Assembly (NCBI GenBank): GCA_036850595.1
Contig: CM072155.1
Location: 5,007,953-5,071,952 of the forward strand
DNA: 64,000 bases
From: Rhyacichthys aspro
Taxonomy: Eukaryota > Chordata > Actinopteri > Gobiiformes > Rhyacichthyidae
Reading direction: 5' to 3'
Position numbers and translations under genes: made by a program. Below, one piece after another: positions 12,859 through 25,400 of this stretch. Within the stretch, counting starts at the first letter, position 1. Each line of letters starts with the position of its first letter. The notes under the pieces are model-generated. The model was given only the letters and a program-made list of their open reading frames with translations. It made no database searches and was not told where the DNA came from.

Positions 12859-13367
12859 CAAATCCAAATAAAACCTGCTCAAATTCATCAAAAAACCCTG
12901 TTCAAATCAGTCGAAAACCTGTTCAAATCCATCTAAAACCTGTTCCAATTCAACTAAAACCTGTTTATGTACATCTAAAACCAGTTAAAAGCCATCTAAA
13001 ACCTGATCAAATCCAACTAAAACCTGTTTATGTACATCTAAAACCAGTTAAAAGCCATCTAAAACCTGATCAAATCCAACTAAAACCTGTTTATGTACAT
13101 CTAAAACCAGTTAAAAGCCATCTAAAACCTGATCAAATCCAAATAAAACCTGCTCAAATTCATCAAAAAAAACCCTGTTAAAATCAGTGGAAAACCTGTT
13201 CAAATTCATCAAAAACCAGTTCAAATCCATCTAAAACCTGTTCCAATTCAACTAAAACCTGTTTATGTACATCTAAAACCAGTTAAAAGCCATCTAAAAC
13301 CTGATCAAATCCAACTAAAACCTGTTCCAATTCAACTAAAACCTGTTTAAGTACATCTAAAACCAGA
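12859..13367 (+). repeat. Minisatellite, 21-bp unit with 63-bp higher order
   Basis: Units of about 21 bases of the form ctaaaacctgttcaaatcca are repeated. Over part of the array three unit variants form a 63-base higher-order unit: 'tttatgtacatc' recurs at 12964, 13027, 13090 and again near 13262. Because 21 is divisible by 3, one frame stays open (12807-13181) and reads as a seven-residue repeat around 'LKPV'. That follows from the period and is not evidence of a gene. Scattered related units occur upstream at about 12580-12640. Confidence 0.9.
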
Positions 13368-13707
13368 TGACTTTAGTAAGACTCAAATAAAGATGAAACC
13401 TTACATTCAAAATTTAATAAAAGCTTCCAAATGTCACCATCTTCGGCCCCTGACCACTTTGAGTTTGACACCACTGCTCTAAAAATGTCATTGGTCCAGT
13501 GTCATCACTCAGAGGTTTACTCATGAGCTTGTATCTTGGTGAACACTTACAATAACTGCGTTGATCCATAAAACAGAGACATCACACAGAATAAAAGTTC
13601 TATAATCCTCGCCAACGGCAACACATCTTCAACCTTAGGTCCTGAGCTCACCAAATTATCCACTGACTCCTCGTCTTATTTTTCTAATAGTGGGCACACA
13701 TCTGCAG

Positions 13708-13740
13708 TTTTTCTTTCTTTCTTTCTTTCTTTCTTTCTTT
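13708..13740. repeat. (CTTT)n microsatellite
   Basis: A short run of tttc tetranucleotides. Confidence 0.95.
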
Positions 13741-13787
13741 CAGATATGATCTCCTGCCTCGGTCTGTTCCTTATCTCTCCAGTGAAG

Positions 13788-14228
13788 GAGAAAGTACTTT
13801 ATTTCTCCGCTTAAATAAAAGTGCAGATAAAGAGGCAGACATGTACACAAGTAAAAGTAAAAGTATCACATTTAAGTTCTTACGTGAAAGTATTGAAGTG
13901 CTTGCTTTTAATTGTAAAGTGTGAAAGTTAAAGTAAGAATTAAGAATGGTACAAAGTTCACATGCACCTGGTGAGCAGCAGTCATCTGGAGTATTGTCCA
14001 GTTTTTACGCTTCCTTTTGCAACCTTTATGACTCAGGTGGCTAAAGCAAATTAACCTGTACTTCTGAAGCCAAAATAAAAATGTAGTGAAGTAGAAAGTA
14101 CAGATATTTGCTCAAAAATGTAGTGGAATAAAAGTCAAAGTACCCCATTTTAAATCTACTAAGTAAAGTACAGATACTAACAAATTATGTATTAGTATTT
14201 TAACTTCGGTAGATTCCACCACTGCTTC
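13788..14228 (-). repeat. 'AAGTA'-rich interspersed repeat (probable MITE)
   Basis: The segment is full of 'aaagtac', 'aagtaaaagta' and 'agtaaagtacagata' phrases and ends in 'agattccaccactgct'. It resembles a very common teleost repeat that begins 'agcagtggtggaa' on the opposite strand. The far end and any target duplication are not clear. Confidence 0.5.
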
Positions 14229-14639
14229 CGGGAACGTCTTTGTAAATTACTGCAAAGCATGAAGTGTTGTGGAAATAAATGAGCGTAAAGGGATGTTTTG
14301 AGATGTTTTTTGTTTGAAGAGACTCACGGAGCAGTGGCTGATCTAGATACTGGTGGAAGGAGAAGTAGTTGATTAGGTTTTTAGTGTCATTGCAATCTTA
14401 GAAACATAGAAATCGGCCTCTATCTGATGTGTTTGGGAAAAAAAAGGTTATCAATAAGGAATGTCCAGAGGTTGCTATTCTAAAGGTACAATTGAAGCTC
14501 CTTTCTTTACAGAACAGAGAAATAGCATAGTTCTTATCATTGCAAGAACTAAGTATGTCCGGGTCATTGTTAAGGAGCCATGTAGAGAATGAAATCTCCT
14601 TAGAACCAAGTGGAACTAGTATTTTTTTCAGTTCCTACA

Positions 14640-14832
14640 AATGCCCAGAGAGGACAAACTGAGCATCATTGAAGAAAAAGCACATTCATGTCCCTTAATG
14701 ATCCCCCTTTTTTGTGTGAAGGCTTAGGGAATAAAAAAATATTAAAAAAAAAAAAAAAATTTAAACCATGAGAGCTAATTAGAATGGATTTGTTCAAACA
14801 GCATGTCCCTGCAGGGCTACCATAGCTAATGA
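14640..14832 (-). repeat. Repeat B, copy 3 (inverted)
   Basis: Read on the minus strand, it has the core 'tatggtagccctgcaggg' plus 'acatgctgtttgaac'. About 150 bases later comes 'gctcagtttgtcctctctgg'. This is the same order as the plus-strand copies at 9451 and 33555. Confidence 0.65.
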
Positions 14833-16899
14833 AATGTATTGTGTAATGTAAAAGGTATTGCAATCTGCCCTTCAACCATCAGATATTGCAAAAAGGTTAT
14901 AAAACTGCACATCCAAACTTTAAGTCGCTAAGATACAATTACTTATGTTTATTTAGACAGATTGATTAAAATTGTATGTATGTATCACAAGAAAATGCAA
15001 TGACGGTAAAATGTATTGAAATCAAATGAAACTAATATATATACACTATATACTTTTATTACTGTACATATACAACTTGTTGTTTTCATTATATGCTTTT
15101 GCACCTTTGACAGAAATTCTCCTCAGGCAAATGATGTTTTACAATTCAAGCAAAGTATGTGTCTAGTTCATTTCCTCCATTAAATAACCCATTCATTTTC
15201 TTTCCTGGCCAAGTAATAATGACTTTCCACTCTGAAGAATGCTTTGTGGAAAAATAAAAAAAAAGTGTGCAGTGGCCGAACCAGACAGACAACCTTGACG
15301 TCAAATTCAAGATGAGTCACTGAAGAACAAAGAGGTCAGATGGCTGCAATACATGCAAACAAATAGCCAAGACTTTCAAAGAAGACTTCCAGCTGCATAT
15401 ATTTAATTTCTTTGTCACACCCGTCTGAGCGCTGAGGTCAAAGATCTCTTTTATGCACTTTTGACTCCAGGTGTAACCCACGTCCGACTACATTCCAAGG
15501 TCTATTGGTGACTGGCTGCAACTGTGTGCCTTCAGGCTTATGAGTATAAAGTATTAGGAAATAATTTATAAGTCTCTTAGCCACCCGAGACACTGCGAGC
15601 ATTATTCGCTAACCTTTTGCAAAGTATGTTGAAACTGGAGTTGGGAAAGTTACGTCGAAAATCTGGTTGGGCCATTTGCTCATTATGTAAAAATAAATGA
15701 ATGAATGCAGACCTAATGTTGCCCATATTACTTAAAATATGCACATGCTGATAGAGATATTAGATGTAATCATTGGTCATGTTTCCATAAAATGTACAAC
15801 AAATTTTTAAGCATTTTTGAATTTTCAGGGGAAGAAAATGCAAATGAGGTGCATTTTCATTAAATGATGAGAAGTGACTCACAGTTTTAATGGGCTTTGC
15901 AGAAGACTGAGGAAAAAAAACAGACATGGTTGTTCTGTGGCTCCTAACTCGTAGGATACTTGCTCTTTTATTTAGTTTGTGTCTGCATTTTTTAAAGGCA
16001 CCCATCAACATATAAAGGATATAAAAAGTGTTGATTTTGAAAGCAGCATTGCAGGTTATACCAGAAAAACAGGAACCACACATCTCTGAAACCAAAAGGA
16101 AAAAAAAGGAAAAAAATGTACTGCTAATTCATAAAAGGAAGAGAGTAACATCATGAGAAAGAAAATCCTAAATTCTTCTAATTTTGTATGCAGCATCTTC
16201 AACAGTAAATCACTTTAAAAATACATAACCACTATTTAAATTTTTTTTAAATAAAATTGTGGAAATAATCTATTTCTGAAGTGACTTACTGTTATATGAT
16301 AAGATAAACATGCATTTGTATAATGACTAATGTGCATGGATTCATAATTAGGTCCCAGGCCCTTTCTGCTTTGGGTGCTATAATTTTTATTCATTTTAAA
16401 CACACATTTTCAGAGGTATAATATTAGATTCATTTGGAAAAAAAAAAGTCACTAAACAATCAAAGTATGCAGCCACTGCCTATGCCTTGGTTTCATGAAA
16501 GACAATACATACACTAATATTTGAAAGTCTAGGAGGCATACATGATCCTATTAAGGTTAATAGCTTGTAAAAACAATGGCAGCACAATCTTGTGAGTGGA
16601 TCTTATCTTATAATAATCAAAATTAAAAAAAATGTAAGTAACTTCAAAAATAGATTACCACAATTTTCCAGCAAATATACATTTAAAATTAAATAAATAA
16701 TCACGACATTTAGCACTCGTTTGCAGCCACTGCCTATGCCTTGGTTTTTACTTTTACTCAAGTCCAAGAGCCATGCCTGATTTTATGAAGGTATTGATAG
16801 AGTGTGGACATTATCTTTATGGCTGCCTTATGCTCAGGGTTACAATCAGCAGCTGAAGGGGTTATCATTCATAATCCTGTGGCCTTTGTTTCTCGTGGG
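14833..16899. other. Gene-free interval upstream of tlcd4
   Basis: AT-rich sequence without a supported exon. The frame at 15760-16095 (minus) has no recognisable domain. A 26-base phrase is repeated perfectly at 16468-16493 and 16722-16747. Confidence 0.5.
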
Positions 16900-17284
16900 C
16901 GTCGCCGCGCAGGGGGCGTGTGCGTGCTGACGTCACCAGTCGGTCCCCTTCTGTCAACGCCAAAATAAAACCAGTCCAAACTTTTCTATCTCACTCGTAA
17001 CTGAAAACACATGGCAGTCGGGCAGCGGGGTTAGAAGACACTGCATTGTCCCCCCGGGGGTGTAAGGCTTGTTCGGGACGTCGGGGGCGTTGTGTGAGCA
17101 GCGGGGGAAGCCTCTTTTTTGTTGTCCTCCTCCTGCTTCTTCTTCTTCTTCTTTCTGGGGTCTCGCCGCGGCTGGGCTCCGTGTAGCCGACTTGCTAGCT
17201 AACGTCAACTTGTAAGAAAGTGGAGAAGGCGGCGGCTAAACGGCAGCTCCTCCGCCTACACAGACATATGCGACGGATTTCGAG
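16900..17284 (+). promoter_or_regulatory. tlcd4: Probable tlcd4 promoter and 5' UTR exon
   Basis: This is one of the few CpG-rich stretches upstream of the tlcd4 coding exons. It contains a perfect cAMP-response element TGACGTCA (16928-16935), GC boxes and a 'tcttcttcttctt' pyrimidine run. It ends at a good splice donor (cgag|gtaata, donor at 17285). The first coding exon opens with an acceptor only a few bases before its ATG, so a non-coding exon upstream is required; this is the best candidate. The start site is not determined. Transcript data would settle it. Confidence 0.5.
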
Positions 17285-20200
17285 GTAATATTCGCCTTTC
17301 TTGTTCCTTCCACGTCTGAAAAATAGCCCCATGAGCGAGTGTGTTGTCTGTATTTCGCGTGAATTTAATTTTAAACGTCCATTTCTTGACGCTGCAACAT
17401 GACAGCGGAGGCAGCGACGGCAGCTTACGTAGCACTGCTTTTCAATTGTAGCCACCAAGTTTGCTCCGAAAATTCTCTCAAGACTTAGCTGCTTTCTCGT
17501 TCTGACTCGTGCAGCACCTGCCTGACCAGTTGTTTGAAGCTGTGTTTTAAATACGACGCCTGTTTAGCTCATTTCCTAGCCGTTCACAACACCTGTATAT
17601 ACAACGCGGTACAGTGCATTGGCTGCAAAATAAACGCGACCAGTGATGTTACATAAAGCTTTTACTTTGAACTGCGGGCGCAAGTTGCTTTTGTGCAGAC
17701 TGCAGAGAAAAAAGAGACTTGTGTGTTTATTGTAAGCATCTCTGTCAGGTTGTAAACGACAATAATGTGCAGTTGTTCCAAAGTCTTCCAAGGTGTCTGC
17801 AGAGATTGGGAGAAGAGACTAATTGCGCCTGGAGAAGCTGCTCTACTGTAGCAATGCGGTACAGTGGGGCCGTGTTGGATTTCCAAGGTAAAAAAAAAAA
17901 AAGAAAAGAAAATTGAACCGCTATTATTTATGTTTGGTCAATATGTCAAAGGGTCACGGTTTGCTGACAGCAGCAGGATAGTCCGGAGGAACAAGGTCAA
18001 GCGTTTGACTGTGGAGCACCTCTCCCATCCAGCCTGTCAACCGCAGTGTGTGTATATGTATATATATATATGTGTGTGTGCTTCCCATAGGCCGGCGTGA
18101 ACCAGGCTGCCAGGTGAAGAATGCCAATGAATTATTCAGGCACATGCTGCATATGATCAGTGTGGCCCTGGAATGTGCATGGTGTGCTGCTGAGGACAAT
18201 AAGGAGCTCTATCTGTGGCTGTAATGGTCTCGATCAGCTTCCTCGGTGAACAGTTTGTACAAGTGGGAGTCACACACCTCCTACACTAGCTTTGATTTAG
18301 GTAGGAAACTTGTATTTTGGTGTATAGTTGCTTGTTTTTCATGTGTTTTTGTTAATGCCTCAAGGCAATAGTCTCCAACCTTTTTGAGCTCTATCTATTG
18401 CCTCAGTTTTGGTCAAAGTGCACTTTCCAAAACGTATAATAACAAGTTGGCCTATTTATGTGTAATATAGTAAAGCCATAGAAAATGAGCAGGGTCACCT
18501 TTTGCTATTACAAGGCCCAATATTACCTGAAGATGAGTTTTTTCCAAAAGGCAAGAAGGCAAAGAAAATGAAGCCGTTTGAAAACAGCACAGCCAAAAAG
18601 ATAAAAGAAGACAATTCATGTATTTTTGAAGGAACCAAATTGTCTAATCTTGCACATTTTGCTGTTGATGGTTCTTGGAGAGCCACTTGTTTTGTGGTTT
18701 GTTTGTTTTTTGTGTGTGGGTGTGGGTGTTTTTGTTTTTTAAACCAAAACGTAACTATTTGTTAATTTTCACCCAAAATCCATAATGATGTTTAACTCAT
18801 GCTCAGCTCAAATATTGTTGGTTTTGCAGAGTACATAGTGGCGTCATCAGCAAATGTTACAACCAACAAACAGCATGTGGCAAATGATTTATAAATTCTG
18901 AAAACAAACATGGGCCCAAACAACTGCCCTGTGGAATGCCACACAGTGTCATTGTACTGTCAGATAAGCAGCCAAAACAACAGCACTTGCTGTGTTCTGA
19001 TGGAGATCCAGGCAAGTGCTGAAGGTGAACAAACATAGCATTTGAGGCTGGTACTGACGTTTTGTTTATGGTTGTTTAGTGACGTGGTGTACTTGTGATT
19101 TAGAATTGTGTCATCATGTGGACAGAGATAGCCTGTAAGATGCTTCTAAAAAAAGCCTGTGTTTATGTGGACAGACATTGCTATGATGTACCTTCTGAAA
19201 TGCAAAAAAAGAGTGAAAAAGCCCAGATTGTTCCAATTCAAGGCCTTTTATTTATGCTAACTTTTGTTGTTTCAACATATTATTGCTGATGATGTAATGG
19301 AAAATGCTAATTGTGAAGCAGTTTTATACTTTTGTGGATGTAAACTTGGACAGACAGTACTGTACTGTTGCTGCACCGCATGCAGCAACAGTTAAACTCA
19401 GATAACACCTTACTGGTGGCCATTGGCGCTTATGTTTACTTTTGTTTGTGCTGCTCTAAGAAGAAGCAGTGACAGCTGCTTCTTCTTGGTTTGTAATAAC
19501 TGTAGGGTTAGTGGTAGTGTTTACAGTGTCACATGCTAGCCTGTCTAACTAGGGTGATAAGTTTAATTAATTTTGTTGAAGCTCAACCAAGTGACTTTTC
19601 TATTTTCAACCACGTAAACAGTCTAAACAGTCTATGGTCAGAGACATGTATTTTTGCGTCACGTTCTTCTTTTTAAAGTTTTTGTCTCATTACCTCCGCC
19701 TCCATACTTCACAAATTAATGTCTTTACTTTTGGCCATTACTTGTGGAAGTGCTTTTCTATGTCCCTCTTTGTATCAGTGTTCTTTACACTGCACTTAGC
19801 ATGACATCTGGACATTTTCGAGTAAAAATAGCCCTTAATGTAGGGTACATGCCTTAACTGTCATGTGCTTCCAAGAGTTTGGAGGACTTGGATTGCTTTG
19901 CAGAGAGTTTCTCAGTAAATTGTATACTATGTCAGGGTTGTTACAACAGTGCCTCCAGTTTGCATAATCCTAATCTGGAATAAGTGGTTTCAGATTGTTT
20001 ACATTAGTGCTGTGGTTTAGTCAGACTTACTGTACACTTATCAGAACACAGTGCAGTGGTTGTGTGCTGTGTGTTCAAGTGGGACTTGTGTCAACAGGAG
20101 GAAGTAATACAGTTTAGTCTTTGCTTTTGGAACAAGGTGGACACTGCAAAAACAAAGCAATGAAAAATGTTACTTTGGTGACATCCATCATGGACTGTCA

Positions 20201-22296
20201 AACAAAAAAGCAAAAACTGTTTAATGTATGTGCTAACCTCCAAACTCGTTGTGGACTTCCAAAGTCCAGTTTGCTGTCAAAGCCAGACTTCTCTCCTGAC
20301 TCATGTGACAGAAGTAATCCCAAAACTAACAAAGTAAGCCTTTGTTTTGTCTTGGCAGGTGGGAGCACAGAACAAGCCCCTTCAGTGCCATGTTAGGTTC
20401 TCTTCAACCAAGCTTTGAGGAAGAGACTGTGTCACTCAAAAAGAGCTTGTGAGACGGAGACAGAAAACAGCCTAGTGTGAAACGGCATGTCACTGCTGAA
20501 GGCTTACTACTGCACTAATCATTAAAGTAAAGCAGAGCTAAACGTTATTCAAATAGACCGTGTCGCAAAGAAACTTCTGGGACATTGAGTGCTAAGATTC
20601 AGTTTTGGTTTGACTATTCATCTTCACAAGAAAACATCCTCAACAGTGTTTTTATTTAAGAAGGCTGCAGGTCACCCACATGTTAACTGAAAAAGTGCAT
20701 TTTTAAAACTGAAACAGACAGTACTTCCTCTTGTGTGTGATCACTATATTGTTAGCTGCATTTGCTCATGACTCCATTTAGTGGTATCTGTGGCATACCA
20801 TCAAGCTCAAACTATACTGTAATATTGTAGGTGATGAAGTACGATATTGTGTCTAGATCAGCTTTAGGGCTTCTTGGCACTGCAGCTACAGTTCATTCAT
20901 TGAACTATATTTAAGAAAGAACACCATTTTTTTTGTGCATTGTTATTCCAAAATGGGGCTTGTGCAAAAGGTTTTTCATTTGTCTTCCAGCATCTGTGTT
21001 TAGAAACACGCAAGAAAAAGGGGAGACCTCAGCAAAATGCACCGGCTCGGAACTCTGAGCAGAGTCTGAACTTTTTGCCCCTAAACATAAGCTGCTCTGG
21101 AAACAGATAGGATTACAGTGTGAGTGGTAACAAACATCTCTGGCTTCTGGTTTGTTGACCTTTGTGAGGATACACAGATGGGTCAGTTGACATACTCTGG
21201 CTTTCGTTGCTCTGTCTCTTTTACCAGTGTTAATACCGCAAAATTATAATGAGGAGTCACATACAGGTCACTCAACACTCAATCAACAAGATAAATAAGC
21301 TGTAAGGAAGTGCAAGCAGCCGTGAGGGTTGGTAACGAGAAGACTTATAATTATGTCTTTCATCACTTGTTGTTACATGTGCAATGTGACTTTTGTGTTG
21401 TCCATTTAGCCCAGCCAGAGTCCAGACAAATTTTGTGTAATATATAAAATAAAAATAACAAAACTTTAAGAAAGAAAAAAGGAAAATCGTCATTGCTGAA
21501 GTACTGTACCAACCTTTAGCGTCATTAGCTAGAACAGCTAACTGACAATTCCTCACATAGCGCTTCACGGATAACCCTATTCTAAATATTTGAGTCACTC
21601 CTCCTTTCGGCAGCTTCCACAGTTGGCAGGTTTATATCGGCGACGCCATTTACTAACTTGAGTAATTCAACTTTTCGATGTCGCAAGCCAAAGAGCTCGT
21701 TTTAAAACACAGCTTTAAAGCAGTTTTGGCAGCTGTTTACAGACCGTGTGTGTCAGGAGCTGAACCCATTGCTTCAACTTGACAATCCTCTTTTCTTCCC
21801 TCGCTCAGCCTTTGTTTTCTTCTGCGGGATTTGACTGTGTCCTAAACAACTCACTGTAATCCCCGTTTACAGAATATGCATAATAATGGCCTCCTTTCAT
21901 TCTGAGCCTGAATGCCCTGTGACGTACTGTATTAACATCACTTCACATTATAATGATTTTTCATAACTTTTTTCCCCCCTCTTTCTGTCACTCTTGTGTT
22001 TTCCCTTCTTTAAGCTTAGTAGCCCTCTCTTGTCTTCCATGTCCCCCGTCCCCCCTATGAGCTGCCCTGCCTGTCCAAAGCTTGTCCGAAGCTTTCACGT
22101 CACACGCAGTAGACAGCCCCAGTGTCCGGCTTCTCTCTTCTCCTTCCTATTGTCGTGTCTCTGCCACCCGGACGAGCCCTCGTTTTTTTCCCCCTCCGCC
22201 GTTACCAGAATGACTGACAGCCATCGATTGAACCTGTCCATGTGTGTCCCCCCGTCTCCTCCCTCCCCCCCCTATCTCCTCTGCTCTCGTCTCCAG
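17285..22296 (+). other. tlcd4: Probable tlcd4 intron 1
   Basis: This is the interval between the proposed 5' UTR exon and the coding exon that starts at 22297. The 3' end is a pyrimidine-rich tract (about 22200-22296) closing in ctccag. Inside are a LINE reverse-transcriptase remnant (18770-19060) and a short (TA/TG)n at about 18050-18080. The CpG-rich character fades by about 17.5 kb. No other exon is supported. Confidence 0.5.
18770..19060 (-). pseudogene. LINE reverse-transcriptase fragment
   Basis: On the minus strand a frame reads GIPQGSCLGP (around 18940-18911), the conserved block just before the catalytic loop of non-LTR reverse transcriptases. After a frame break, FADDAT appears (around 18855-18838), which is the F/YADD catalytic motif. 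The blocks are in the right order and spacing but are separated by a stop and a frameshift. This is therefore a decayed, 5'- and 3'-truncated non-LTR element. The family is not resolved. Confidence 0.65.
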
Positions 22297-22303
22297 GTGA
22301 GTG

Positions 22304-22449
22304 ATGGATACGAGAGAGTTGACGGTGGTGGCTGGCAGCTTCGTGGGGTTCCAGCTCCTCTTCTCGGTGGCCAGTCCGCGCCTCTCCTCGGCCATCACTC
22401 CGGGATACGCACGGCTGCCTTCCACCAAGCTCACAGAGTGGAACTCCAG
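22304..22449 (+). CDS. tlcd4: tlcd4 coding exon 1
   Basis: Acceptor ctccag ends at 22296. The ATG at 22304 is the first in the exon and opens MDTRELTVVAGSFVGFQLLF, an N-terminal membrane segment. The exon ends in EWNS plus two bases of an Arg codon, with donor GTGGGT at 22450 (phase 2). Confidence 0.9.
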
Positions 22450-25400
22450 GTGGGTGACAGAGTCCATCACTGTACATAGTCAGACATTTATATTATATAT
22501 CTGGAAAAAGAATATTATGTGTCCAGAATGCAATGTGTTTGGATGACTTTATACATATACAGTGGCATGAAAAAGTGTGCCCCCTTCCTAATTTCTTTTC
22601 TTTTTGTCACACTTAAATGTTTCAGATCATCAAACGCATTTAAATATTAGACAAGATAACTCAAGTAAACACTAAATGCAATTTTTATTTTTATTTATTA
22701 GATTTAAAAAAAAATCCAAACCTACCTTGCCCTATGTGAACTTTTTGGAAGTTGTGTGTAACACAGTAACACAGCATTTCAGAAAAAGTTCATCATACCA
22801 AATATGGCGGTAGTAGTGTGTTAGTCTGGGGCTGCTTTGCTGCTTCAGGATCTGGATGACTTGCTGTGATTAATGGAACCATGAATTCTGCTCTCTACCA
22901 AAAAATCCTGAAGGAGAATGTCCGTCCACCAGTCCATGACCTCAAGCTGAAGCCCACTTGGGTTCTGCAGCAGGACAATGATGCAAAACACACCAGTAAT
23001 TCCACTGAATGGAAAACAAACAAAAAAAACAAAACACAAATTGAAGGTTTTGGACTGACCTAGCCAAAGTCCAGAATTAAATCCGATTGAGATGCTGTGG
23101 CATGACCTTAAAAAGGCAGTTCATGCCTAAAAACTCTCCAATGTGGCTGAATTGAAACAATTCTGCAAAGAGTGGGCCAAAATTCCTCCACAGAGATGTG
23201 AAAGACTCCTTGCTAGTTATCACAACCCTATCTCAAATGTTTGATTGCAGTTATTGCCGCTGAGGGTGGCACAACAAGTTATTAGGTTTAATTAAGGGGG
23301 CAACTACTTTTTCACAGACGGCTAAGTAGGTTTGGATATCTTTTTTCCCCTTAACAAATAAAATCATCACATAAAATTATATTTAGTGTTTACTTGAGTT
23401 ATCTTTGTCTAATGTTTAAATTTGTTTGATGAACTGAAACATTTAAGTGTGACAAATGTGCAAAGAAATAAAAAATCAGGAAGTGGTCAAACAGTTTTTC
23501 ATGGCACTGTATATCTGAAAAAAGAATGTTATGTGTCCAGAATGCAATGTGTTTGGATGACTTTACACTTAGAAAGAGGCATAGATAAAAGCCCACATCA
23601 CCAACATCATCGTCATTGGGTTTTTGTGACAAGCCTGACAGGATTACAAAGGGCTACATCCAGAATAAGGCTTTTCATTTTAAATTGCAATACTTTTACT
23701 GTTACATGTAGCATCTACCCTAATGAAGCGTTTTAAAGACACAATAACCCTGGCAACACATTTTAGAGTGGATGGACGACAGCCATTTGCTGCCTGCTTG
23801 TATTCTTTTATTGGTTGTCAGAGGAAAACAACACATTATCATTGACAACCAGTTAATTCCAATTGTACAGCATATAACAGAACCCAATTAGACTAAACTG
23901 TGGTGGTTTGTCAAACTCTAACATGGACAAATGTTGTTTTAATCTCCTTTTGTATTAATGTTAAGCACATTAGATTGGATTTTTTTTTTTTCATATATTT
24001 TTCGGCTTTTTTGCCTTTTATTGGATAGAGACAGTTGCTAGACAGGAAACAGGGATCAGACAGAAGGGAATAATGACCTGGAACATGAACCAGGAATCGA
24101 AACCCAGGTCCCTACGTGTATGTGGTAAGAGCTCCACAGGGTAACCATTAGATGCCCCCTACAACAAAATTTCAAATATGATATTTAAGAACAGTTCTCA
24201 TATTTGTACAAGCCAGGCCTGCCAGACCCATTCACTCTTATGGGCGAACTGGGTCTTTGTTTCTCTGATTGGTTGTATTTTAAACATGGCTGGCCAATTG
24301 AATTCATAGGTGGTTTAATCTGCCTCCCTGTAAATCCAACTCGAATCGACAGAATACAGTAGATAAAAAGCTTTACATTTCCCATTGTAATCTCTCAGTG
24401 TTTCTCTCTTCCCATTCTCTAGAGTGAGACAGGTGAGAGTGCTCTTGGGCTCTTAAAGGTTGATGGCCTCACTACATAAATAATTGCTGAAAGCGTTATT
24501 AGAGTAAAACTAAATAATTCATTTGCTTTGCCTTGAATCTGTGGACACTTTTCCTACCATTTCTAGTTTTGCCAGCAGTATGGCTGTAAATCTGGCAGTA
24601 AGTTTAATCTCAAGTGCCATTAAAAGTGAAATATGCAGGATTGTCCCTCTTTTAGTGTGAAGATGAATATATCTCTGCTAATAAAGAAGGGGATGTCTGA
24701 GGCACTATGATAGTTGTTTTTATTAAACGCCAACGTGTTTTGACTCACAATGAGTCAGGGAAGTAAGCAGAACGTGTGTAGGAAGAGTTATTAATCATGT
24801 GACAAAAAAGAATGTTAAACGCACATTAAACCCATTAAAAGAATACGTATGACCACATCCAAAAAGCACAAAAATAAATGAATAAAAAGGTGTATATAAT
24901 CATATTGATTCTTTGTCAAGGCTTTTTAGTAATTTAAGTCCACGTGTCCTCTTTTCTGTACATGACCGGACATGTTTGAGGATGTAGCACTCAGCCAATC
25001 ACACCTCACTAAAGAAATGCAAACGCAGCTAAACTGTCTGACCGATAGCTAGAGTTGAGTAAACCTGTATTTGACTGTGACTGATGAAAACTAAAATATA
25101 GGATAGGGCAGAGGCGCCAGGCTTTGTTTAAAAAGATCCCAAAGGCAATCTTGCATATTATGCCTTTAAAGTCTCAAAGTTGAAACGAATGTGTTGAGCC
25201 AGCATTGGGACTGTCATGCAGCAGTGTTTACCTTCGACAGGAACACTTCAATAAAGTGTGTAGAATTTCATTCACATCAGCAATAAAAGATTCACCATTG
25301 TCTCAGCTTAGGTTGTGTCTGAAAGCCTATTACAAAGTTTGACCCCGCTGATGTGCAATTAACTGCAGCTAAATGGCACATTAAAAATCCATAATAGTGC

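Larger units (their letters stand above)
12386..13476. mobile_element. Non-autonomous hAT-like element, 1.09 kb
   Basis: The right end (ctttgagtttgacaccactg) and the decayed left end (catacaaactcaaggccc) form an imperfect inverted repeat of the 'CAGTGGTGTCAAACTC' type seen in hAT elements. They are flanked by a perfect 8-bp target-site duplication, ctctaaaa (12378-12385 and 13477-13484), the hAT duplication length. The inside holds no transposase. It contains a LINE 3' tail (about 12670-12858) and a 21/63-bp minisatellite (about 12859-13367). Confidence 0.75.

Noticed and set aside
12807..13181. A 124-codon repeat protein gene
   Set aside because: The frame is a by-product of a 21-bp minisatellite; no start context, splice sites or conserved domain.
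12859..13367. CRISPR-like array
   Set aside because: Units are contiguous without unique spacers, in a vertebrate genome; it is a minisatellite.
17719..18199. Alternative first exon with a short ATG frame near 17850-17887
   Set aside because: A donor-like gtaaaa follows, but the A-run after it is poor context and the resulting N-terminus matches nothing in TLCD4.
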